A DNA stretch of 64,000 nt, taken from positions 4,552,005 to 4,616,004 of the forward strand of contig LS997565.1 of the NCBI GenBank assembly GCA_000469685.2. Reading direction: 5' to 3'. The first letter of the stretch is position 1, and each line of letters starts with the position of its first letter. Source of the DNA: Haemonchus contortus (taxonomy: Eukaryota > Nematoda > Chromadorea > Rhabditida > Trichostrongylidae). This document shows positions 55,162 through 64,000 of the stretch, in pieces. The notes under the pieces were generated by a model. It did no database searches. It was not told the origin of the DNA and saw only the letters and a program-made list of their open reading frames with translations. The translations under genes and the position numbers were made by a program.

Positions 55162-58100
55162 TTATGCGTCCTGAATTTGTTGGAGGTCAACGTTTAGCTG
55201 CATGATGCATTTACACACATTCACCCGATCGCGTTTTTTACAAACGAAGTACTTCATCTTCAAGTTGCAATCAATATCATTCCATCCTGTCTCGACTGCA
55301 TTAGGAAGTTGAATTCCAGGATTGTTGTAGAACTGGAATAGGATCGTTGGTGTTCCAATGAGATTCAATCGTCGTACATATTCTACAAACGCCCTGGTTC
55401 CTTTCTCCATTTGAAACAATCTCTGTGTTTTGGATCCACCTAAAGTTTGGAAGCTATTGTAAATTCAACTGACTGCATTGAATGATTACTAGAATGAAAC
55501 AATTTTCCATTTGTTAAAGTCATGCTTAAGGTCCAAACTCTTTTTCCCCTCGAAAAGCGTACTTTTGGGTGATTGTTCAGCCAATGAAACGAATGAAATA
55601 GTAACCTCTACGCAGTGTTCCCTCTCCTCGACGTCATTTGGTTCACCGGGAGCCCAATTCAAGTAGTTCACGGGCGATCCATCAGTCCATGTCCATGTTT
55701 TGTTCCCAGACCGTTGTTGTAAGCCAATCCAAACGAAATCATAGTATTCGATTGACGGCTTGTTTGCCGCAGTAATCGCTAAATTTATGCTACTTTGGGA
55801 GAGGAGTGGGTTTTGGATGAAAAAAATGAGCCGTAATTTTCTTGAAAGCCTTCTTTTATTCGTTATTTCATGGTTAATTTTGAACACTGCACTCATGACG
55901 GTATAATGCGATCGGTCTATTGAATGTGTGGCTGGAATGCTTTGCGCCCTGTGACGGCTAGAGTGGACCATGCTTCATCTCTTTTCGGAAATCGTCACCT
56001 TTCAACTTGTTTTGCATATTCCTCCTCTCAAGCAACAAATGAAATAAGTTGTAATGTTTCAGAAGCGGGGTTAATAAAGTGTTGGGGTTTTCAGAGCAGA
56101 GATAGTGTAGTATTAAGCGGCGCACTATCAAACGCACAGGTGGTCAGCGGTTCGAATCTCCAGACGCCTAGGCCAGCAAAGCCACCCACCCCTTCGTGGT
56201 CGGTTAAAAGCCCTGTTCCCGATAACTTTGAGGTACCCGTCTTGTTCGAAAAGCGGAAGTATAGATTGGCACTAGTTAATTCGTAGTGAAGAAAGCGAGA
56301 GAATTCGACGATTTCGAGAAAAATATGGCTTCTCAGAAGTAGCTAAAATAGAGGTTGGACGAGATTGCCACGACGGATATAACATGGCAGGGGTATTCGA
56401 ACGAGATTTCAGTTGTTGCAATTGCACAAAGAGCTGACTACGTCATCCAGAACTGTACAGAACTGTCTTCCACTGTCGCTATGGGTCATGGCAAAGTGTT
56501 TGATATTCTACATAGGTTCCCTTGTGATCGGTGCAGCCTCTATAATGCCGGTGAAACTCGAAGCTTCACACGTGCCAATCTTTGAGCCTTTATAACTCGC
56601 TAACTAGGCGGTTTTCTGACCTAATAGTGCCAGATATGGTATACGCGGGGGTTCAAATTCATCCTGTGGGGAAATCACAGAGACCATTTTTATCGTGAAC
56701 TGCTCCTTTAATGACTTCTAGACTCGTCTGGGAAGATAAGATCACCAACTTTTACATGGGCAGCCCATCGCAAGTCATTGTGCAGGTCACATACGCATCT
56801 AACACGCAAATACGATTCTGAATTGAAGTTGAATGCGGTGGCGCATTCCCCAGACGGGATTCATTATTGTCCAATAACTTGATACCATACTCCACTTATG
56901 AGGGTTTTCACTTAGGGAATCGAAGTCAGTTGTAACTCCAGAAGCTGATCTTTTTTGGGTGGTACAAGAAAATTCCGATACGGGTTTATTCCATACCTAA
57001 ACATCTCAATTAATTGTGAAAACTAGAGCTTATCCTTTTGATGCATGCCGTCATTAATCAAGTAAAAGCTAAATAAATAAAGAGGATAGCTGGAGTAGGC
57101 GAGTAGAACGCCAGGGAACAAGCGGTATTCTAAGACAAGTAAAAACTTTATAATACACCATACAAAAAAATTTTATTTTCGTGCACAAATCTGAAATAAG
57201 TAGCGAAACGGAATACGACTTTAACTGTGTATGAGCGAACCCTACAGCAGAGATCTGAAGGGTCAATCTCATAGCTTTGAAATATAGCTTTTCTCAGACG
57301 TTTCATAGTCCCATCAATCCTTTAACTGCATTATTGACATGATGTGGATTGTGATGAAAGGCAGTGACTTTCACTCCCCTACCTCGACCCACTAAACTCG
57401 CGGGAGTAGGAAGTGATGAAGGCAACAAGATTCCTACTACACTACAAGTGATCCTAACGGGATCTTACGACCAGAGTTGGACCCTGCGCTTCGACACTGA
57501 TATTGATCTTGATTTTTCAGTTCAATGATGATCATTTGGGAATTTATTATCACTTTTAACTTCGGGTAAGTAGTAGGTGACGTACCTTCAACAAACTCGT
57601 TTTCTTCGGAGCTGTGGATAGAAACCAAATGTCCACTGTCAGCCACGCACATGGCTTCCGCTTCGTCGAATGTAGCACTCTGCTCATATACCTGTGCAAA
57701 ACACTATTCAATTCTCCATACAAAGCCTTTGAAGCATCAGCCTTTCCCACTCCATTTGCTGTGGTGTAATGGGCAGGTAGCTGCTTCCGTGTTTGGGTAT
57801 TCTTTTTCGAGAGGCCAACGTTTCTAAGCACTTATTGTAACATAAAGTTGCGAAAAATCAGAGGTGTTAGTGTCTAGCACTCAAAGAGGAGTCATGATGA
57901 AAGTTATCCTCAAATTCACTCCAACATATCAACGCCATTCATGAGACTGGCTGGAATTCCAACTTCGGAACGGTGCTTGGACCGTTCCTTTAGAAGCGAA
58001 AAACTAGGCAGCGGGAAGATGGCTAAAACAGTCTGCGAAGTAGAAGAGACTAATTTTCATGCTAAAAACTTACCTTGTAGGAGAATCCAAATTTACTTGT

Positions 58101-58172
58101 CCAGCCCGTGACGACACCATTTGCCACCCCACAGGTTAAAGCCAACAGAATAGCACTCCGCATACCAGCCAT
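55162..58172 (-). CDS. Secreted C-type lectin domain protein 2
   Basis: Four exons: 58172-58074, 57691-57586, 55778-55606 and 55332-55162, phases 0, 1, 0, 182 residues. It is paralogous to lectin 1 exon by exon (exon 2 is 106 bases in both). Signal peptide MRSAILLALTCGVANG. Domain landmarks: AEAMC (C48), GHLVSIHSSEENEF, FVWIGL (83-88), WTWTDGSPVNYLNWAP, EPN (114-116), HC (C124), WND (143-145), DC (C148) and FVC (C157). EPN plus WND is the Ca2+-dependent mannose-type pattern, so sugar binding is more credible here than for lectin 1. A 25-residue C-terminal extension with two extra Cys (VCKC) is unique to this copy and could allow dimerisation. A TTTATAG acceptor about 11 bases before the ATG suggests trans-splicing. 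Confidence 0.85.
56090..56180 (+). other. tRNA-like B-box sequence in lectin 2 intron
   Basis: GGTTCGAATCTC near 56149-56160 resembles a tRNA T-loop/B box, but the flanking stem does not pair and no cloverleaf could be drawn. It may be a fragment of a tRNA-derived repeat. Confidence 0.2.
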
Positions 58173-59574
58173 GGCCGTACTTCCTATAAAGTTAAGAAAT
58201 AAATGTCGAGGGCAATGAGCCAAACTAGTCAATTTAGTCTATTCTGTGCACTTCTAAGAAAATTCGCGCCATAGATACCGCGCTACAAGTGTTTTTTGGC
58301 TTGTCTACGTGTTTGTGTATGTGTGGGGTGTGTGTGCGTGTGTGCGTGTGAGTGTGTGTGTGTCAGTGTGTTTAATCGGAAACCTATAGCTCATGTTGCC
58401 GTGTACCAAGAGCATTCGAACTAGGTGGAGCTATTTGCGACAGGATGGGAACACTGACGGTGTGTATCGAGATGGACTTTGCCCACGTGAAATGGAACGT
58501 GTGCGAAATGAGCGTTGTCAAAGTTAAAATGCGCAGCTATGTAGGTGGTAATAACTACCTAGTGAGTCATGTTATCAAACACACGCGAGTTGAGCAAGAT
58601 TCTGCATTATTTGAGCGAAAATACGCATTTTCAAGCCAAATGGGAATAAACATTGGAACTAACAAATGTTGAAAACACAACCGTTCAAAATAGGTTGACC
58701 GAGCACCGAAGCGGCCGAGCTAAGACAGGAAATTTATACTCCTTCCCAAAAACGTTCTGAGAAAGAGCAAGAAAGTGATCAGAAGCTAACATAGGTAAAG
58801 AAGAAACGAAAGCGGGCGTGACACGAATCCAGAATCGACAATCCCACTCGAAAGCGTTCCAGATTGTGCATAAGTTGTTCACAGCATAGCTCTTTCGGAT
58901 AGAGGATCCCATTCAGCTTGCACTGGGCAAAGGGCAAATGAGCGACACCCCAGAGAACTCTGTTTTACGAATGCAAACAATGCTACGCCGTTTTGAAAGC
59001 CATCCTGCATAAAATCAAAGTTTACTGTGGTGGTGCAAGAAAGAATGCCAAGTTTGTCCTTGTCGCTCTTTCACAAGCGTTTGAACGAGGCCCTTCGACA
59101 TGATTCTTTATGAGGCTCATGAGGTTTATGCTCTTGAAACTTCTCCATAATAGCAAAGGCATAGAGGCAATGAAAACACAAGCAAGCACTATTCAGGCTC
59201 CACAAGCAGAAAACTTCTGTTCATTCTTTAGCCCTACCTAGGCAATCGAGAAAAAAAAACAACTTTGTTTGAGCAATTGAAATCTGTGTCAAATTTACGA
59301 AATGGCAAGTGAAACGACATGCCTCAAAAGCCATCCGAAAAGTTTAGATGAGTTATGGGATATTTGCACATGTTCAGTTCAAATACCCCTTAATGTTATA
59401 GATGAACCAGAATACAGGATATAAGGGCGACTGACGGTGAGATGGCACAGCAGCTCCTGTGGTTTCCTCACTAGGGCTTCTCTTCTGAGAAATTAAAATT
59501 TGAGATTTCCCGACCAATCTGTTATCTCTATTCCGTGATTCAAAAGATTCCTTCTATCTAGAATTGTTTTCAGG
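58173..59574. other. Intergenic, lectin 2 to SXP cluster
   Basis: It contains a (GT)n microsatellite at about 58313-58372. No gene is supported. The segment from about 59250 is the start of the duplicated SXP unit. Confidence 0.4.
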
Positions 59575-60365
59575 ATGAAACTTCTCATTTCATTCTGCTT
59601 CTTTGCTGTCACAGCAGCCCATCCCTCCTTTTATCTAATGCAAATGGTTCATCCACCATTTCTGGTGGATGTGAGCTTGGAGGCCCGACTTGACTACCGT
59701 AAAATCTTTGTCGACAAAACATTGACGATGGCTCAGCAAAAGGAGGAAGTCAAAGCCTGGGCAAAAGAAAACAACCTTACGGTATGTGAAGGTGCAAGCG
59801 CTAAGAAAACGTTCATCCCGTCTGAAGTTTGGTTTGTTTCAGAGCGAAGTGAAAAGTTTCTTCAGTCGAATCGGCAAAGGCGTGGTAGAAATGAATCAGA
59901 AAGTAGCCAAATTGGTTGACGATTTACCAGAGGTTTTCGGAAATTATACCAAAATAATGAAGGACGAGAACCAGACCATGCTTCAGATGATGGAGGCTAT
60001 TGAAAAGTTGAAGGCAGAGCACCGGACGGTAAGAATAGCCCGCACTGATTGATCGTATGACACATGTCCATGAGAATAACAGAGCTTTGTTTAAGATGTT
60101 CGGATTAATTGATGTATTTCAGGCTTTCCTTGTGTTGGGTTCCGCTATGGAACAAGTTATGGGAGAAAATGAGCAAAACGGACCCTCTTTGGAAGCGCAC
60201 GAAGCAAGAAGACCGACAGGTGGTCCCTTCGGTGGTCGCCTAAACTTTAGAACCGATAACCGACCCATACCGTTCGATCACGCAGATCACGTGAGAATGG
60301 GAGCATGGCAGAATGAACCATTCCGTGGTGCCAATCCCTTCAAGAAAATGAGAGCAATGCTGTGA
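59575..60365 (+). CDS. SXP/RAL-2 family secreted protein (DUF148), plus-strand copy
   Basis: Three exons: 59575-59781, 59843-60028 and 60123-60365, phases 0 and 0, 211 residues. Signal peptide MKLLISFCFFAVTAA, then HPPFL, a DUF148 core (KTLTMAQQKEEVKAWAKENN), a helical middle exon (SEVKSFFSRIGKGVVEM, 62 codons as in the minus-strand paralog) and a shorter Gly/Arg/Pro-rich tail ending FKKMRAML without the GPHPRP repeat. It is secreted, of nematode-specific family and unknown molecular role. A TTTCAG acceptor one base before the ATG suggests spliced-leader addition. Poly(A) candidate AATAAA near 60558. The same unit is duplicated downstream as a broken copy. Confidence 0.85.
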
Positions 60366-61423
60366 TGTGGCTTTCTCCATGCAACCCCAGTCAATGTGAG
60401 GTATACGAGCTACTAGGTTCCCAGAGAGCCTCCTGTTCTTTTCTGAAAGGTACTGTTTTGCAGAGTATCGACTGAGAGGCAGCAGGCAAGGTTCGCCATA
60501 CTATTACCATTATTGTAGTATATTTCGCCTATCCATACTGTCTCTCAATGCAAATATAATAAATCGGTTTACTCGATCAGTTGTTATTAAAAAATGTGCA
60601 GATGGGAAGCCTGCAGCGGTAAGATGTTTGTGGTAGAAATCTAGCAAACTTGGCTGGGGCTGCTTCGCTGGCATACGCTTCGCACTGAAGCATTCCATGA
60701 AGTTGTAAGGGCACTCGAGTGGTAGTTATTCAGAGAAATTGCCTAGGACCTATCTTACTCCTTAACAGACTGTTCAAGCGCGCGAGTGTTTGATTTGAAG
60801 ATATATCAGATTACAGAAAGTAGTGAGAATAGTAATTTATTGAAAGGAACATTCTACTGACATAAATAGCGTTCTCCAGATGACTTGCTGCCCAAATAGG
60901 AAACCTCCCATGCACTTGATTGAAGTGATAATTATGAGATGAGATTTTTGATTGTCAGCCCCACTTTTATACTAATTGATGGCGAAGAAATTAATGAATA
61001 GCTTCGCATCTCGGAATTTGAAGACAGATGTAAACCAAGCACTGAAGACCGGAGCCACAAACTGATTGGACACTTGTTCTTCATTATTTCTAAGTTACCC
61101 CTTCGTTGATGATGACTGTAGACTCAATTTCTTAGCAGGATCGCAGCTGAAGACCGTAAGAAAAGCCATCGATTTGAAATAACATGGCGTCAAAAAAAAT
61201 ATTTAGCCATAGGAAACAACTTTGTTTGAAGATTTTTAATAATTAAAATTGATGAGATGGCAGGTGGAACGGCACCTTTCATAAGGGATTTCCTAGGATC
61301 CTTCTATAACAACTTACATTATGACACAGAAGCTCCTGCTCTTGCGTACCGTACGAAATAATCCGATCCAAAAGTTTTCCTGTATGTTTGAAGAAATTTC
61401 ATCCATAGAGAGTGGGTTAAAGA
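60366..61423. other. Spacer within the SXP tandem duplication
   Basis: The first part (to about 60770) is the 3' flank that is repeated after the second unit. No gene is supported. Confidence 0.5.
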
Positions 61424-62097
61424 GTGAAACTTCTCATTTCATTCTGCTTCTTCGCAGTCACAGCAGCCCATCTCTCTTAATATTTTATGGAAATGTTCCA
61501 TCCACCATTCCTGAATGACAACGATGTGACCTGGGAGGCTCAACATGAGTACTACCAAATCCTCTTCAACAAAACGTTGACAATAACTGAGCAGAAAAAA
61601 AAACTCAGGGCCTGGGCAAAGGAAAACAACCTTACGGTATGTGATGATGCCAGTGCCAACAAAATCTCCACCCTACATGAAATTCCATATGTTTCAGAAG
61701 GAAGTGACAAGTTTCTTCACCCAAATCGGCAAAGGCGTGGTGGAAATGAATGTGTCAAAATTGATTCACGCTTTACCAGTAGCCTTTAGAAATCTCACCA
61801 AAATACTGAAGAACGAGAATCAGACGATGTCTCAGATGATGAATGCCATGGAAAAGGTGAAGGCGGAGCACCCATCAGTAAGAATGATCTAATTTTCGTT
61901 AGGCACGTGTTCATGAGTATAGCAGAGTTTCGTTGAAGATGTTCAAAATGATTGGTGTTTTCCAAGTCTTCAGTGTATTGGATACCGCTATGGAAGAAGT
62001 CATGGGTAAAAATGGACCACACGGATCCCATGCAAAACCGCAAGGAGGACACACTTCGTTTGATGGACCTTCCAACAATATCCCTTCAAGGCAATGA
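61424..62097 (+). pseudogene. Broken tandem copy of the SXP/RAL-2 gene
   Basis: All three exons are recognisable next to the intact copy: 61424-61636, 61698-61877 and about 61967-62097. The start codon reads GTG, codon 19 of exon 1 is TAA, exon 2 lacks two codons, and the last exon ends early through a shift just before the conserved MRAML end. The splice sites remain largely intact. A shorter product starting at an internal ATG (61487) would lack the signal peptide. It is most likely non-functional as a secreted protein. Confidence 0.8.
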
Positions 62098-64000
62098 GAG
62101 CAATGCTGTGATGCGGCTCTTTTCCGTGTAACCCAAGTCAGTGTCAGGCATAGTAGCTTTTGGGTTCTCAGAAAGTCTCCTGTTCTTTTCTGAAAGGAAC
62201 TGTTTTGCAGAGCATCGATTGAGAAGCAGCAGGCAAGGTTCGACATACTCTTACCATTTTTAGTGTACATTTCGTCTATGCATACTGTCTCTCGACATAA
62301 ATATAATAAATCCTTATACTCGATAAGTTGTTACCAAAAAATGTGCAGATGAGGAGGTTGCATCGGTAAGTTGTCGGTATTGAAAATTTAGCAAACTAAG
62401 CTGGTGCTGCCTCGCGGGCGTACGTTTCGCACTAAAGCGTTCCTTGTAGTTTCGGGTAACCTCAAGTACTCATCCGAGAGAGAATCTCTTTCATGATATA
62501 TGATTCCCTTTCGAAAAACTATTATCAAAACGTCACATGTCAATTACAAATGTATCAGTGAAAGGTGAAGGTGGTGCGTGTCAAGGGACACCCCTACCAC
62601 ACCCAGAATCCATAGGAAACAATGACTTTACTGATTCGCTTATAAGCTTGCATGGGATGGTTAAATCCTACCGTAGATGTGGGTCGACTGCTCGGAATGC
62701 CTCAATGACCGATTTTACAGACAAAATAGCCTGATATTTTTGACATATGAAAATAAAACAAAACATTCTGAAAGTCCATTGAAAATTATTGATATTCAAA
62801 AAAGGGCACAATTAAATTCAGCGCACTGGATAAGGAGGTTACCCAAAAGTATGGATGGGCTCCGTTTGGCACGTTCTTCCATCCCCTTGCTGAGCACCGG
62901 TGGATACTTGTCAATGAGAGGGGCTTTCAAATTTTAATGCAGATAGAACCACTTTTATCGTGAACCGGCCGCCACTTGGAACGAGTGCGTTGATGCCCTT
63001 TTTGAATTAGACCAACGATTTTCCAGCCGTTCGTTTTGTTTTTGGAACTTTGAGGTACAGAACAATTGAGGTACAGAACATTGTTTGTATGACTTCGGTC
63101 GCACTCGACCGATAGCCGCTATATGCATTGGTACGTCTTAAAGGAAGAGGCATCCTTTGTAAACCTCATAACCAGTGAGCTGAGCCGAAAGAAGTTCTAG
63201 CTGGTTGTTAACCTAGCTTTTCCGCATATTTCCAACAATGAAGCAGTCAATATTCCCGAACACGGAGGTCGGCAAGCTGCTGTACATTTATTTATGGGTG
63301 GAATGCATTTTTCGTTAAACACTGTACAAGGGTGAAGACATAGAATGATAATGACTATATAGTTCGGGAATTGTTGAAAAGCGTGACATGCCAGAATAAT
63401 TTAATTCGATAGCGCTCCAAAAACTTCACTTCGATACTTCAACAAAGCCTAACAAAGACCGGTACTCATAAAAAAACGAAATGGCTTTCCATGCCATTTT
63501 TTCGCATGGCAGGACAAACATCTCTGAATACTTCAGGTATGCCTTGGAGCACAGTTGCGCAACCATCAGGTCCTCATGCTAACGGGGCAACTTCCACAGC
63601 CATTACGAGGCCGTGAAAACTCGTCCACCTTTGGGTGTGTACGCCGTCTGAGCCGGTTTTGTGGGCTTTACTACGTCTTATGTATTCAGGACGTTTTTCG
63701 ACCTGACAGGAAGGAAAATCAGAAAACATTTCAACGTGAACTGTGCTTTCATGTAAATTTTCCTACATAGGAACGTATCCACTTGTGAAGATAGGTCTTT
63801 TAATTGTTTTTTGAATGATTACTCATGGATATGCAGGTTCGGTAGATTTACACTATAAATCGTTTTGAAGATTGACGACTCCCGGGAGTTCTTTATGTTA
63901 ACACTTGTGTAAGGTTTTGTGGGAAAGAGAAGATAAAGACCTTCCGTAAGAGCTATATAACTTCGCGAAGAAGCAGTCTGTTCTTGTTTACCAACAGTAA
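62098..64000. other. Right end of window, no supported gene
   Basis: The duplicated 3' flank of the SXP unit runs to about 62490. Beyond it are only short unrecognised frames (62537-62734, 63555-63770). A direct repeat of GAGGTACAGAACA near 63051-63080 is present. Confidence 0.4.

Noticed and set aside
56090..56180. tRNA gene
   Set aside because: Only the B-box-like GGTTCGAATC is convincing; the arms do not fold.

Overview
This window reads as nuclear DNA of a parasitic nematode, most likely a strongylid (hookworm or trichostrongyle type). Genes are short and intron-split with TTTCAG-like acceptors. The protein families are typical of nematodes: SXP/RAL-2 (DUF148) secreted proteins, a serpentine chemoreceptor, an orphan Cys-loop channel, small C-type lectins and secreted Gly/Tyr-rich peptides. 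There are also an RTE retrotransposon, mariner relics and many foldback elements. The species assignment is an inference.

Region 0-28 kb. The dominant theme is a dispersed family of seven two-exon genes encoding small secreted Gly/Tyr-rich proteins. Six are on the minus strand (A 65-747, B 3645-4488, C 12021-13269, D 14526-15168, E 18469-19607, F 21530-22434) and one is on the plus strand (G 27114-27899). A decayed eighth copy may lie near 24.8 kb. Each has a signal-peptide exon starting directly at a splice acceptor, a phase-0 intron of about 0.4-1.1 kb, and a second exon with a KEATDKLPPMDP-type segment followed by a Tyr/Gly/Pro/Cys-rich tail. Between them sit an apparently intact RTE-clade retrotransposon ORF (5796-8729) and a five-exon serpentine receptor (9472-11669).

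Region 28-38 kb. A complete 13-exon Cys-loop ligand-gated ion channel of 402 residues occupies the minus strand (29619-35409). A dead mariner transposon sits in one of its introns. Next is a minus-strand SXP/RAL-2 gene (36555-37463) with a His/Pro/Gly-rich repeated tail.

Region 38-49.5 kb. This is mostly repeats: a degenerate tandem array, a CR1/jockey-like reverse-transcriptase relic split by a GC-rich foldback element, a near-perfect hairpin element, a multi-copy inverted repeat at 44.2-44.7 kb, a mariner transposase pseudogene at 46.6-47.6 kb and a TA-flanked element at 48.6-49.1 kb.

Region 49.5-64 kb. Two paralogous four-exon C-type lectin genes converge (plus 49620-52788; minus 55162-58172). 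They are followed by a plus-strand SXP/RAL-2 gene (59575-60365) and a tandemly duplicated, broken copy (61424-62097).

Most of the encoded products are secreted or cell-surface proteins: lectins, SXP/RAL-2 proteins and Gly/Tyr-rich peptides, plus a chemoreceptor and a neurotransmitter-type receptor. No tRNA, rRNA, operon or CRISPR array was found. Exon boundaries were joined by eye from splice consensus, reading frame and paralog comparison; no transcript data were available.
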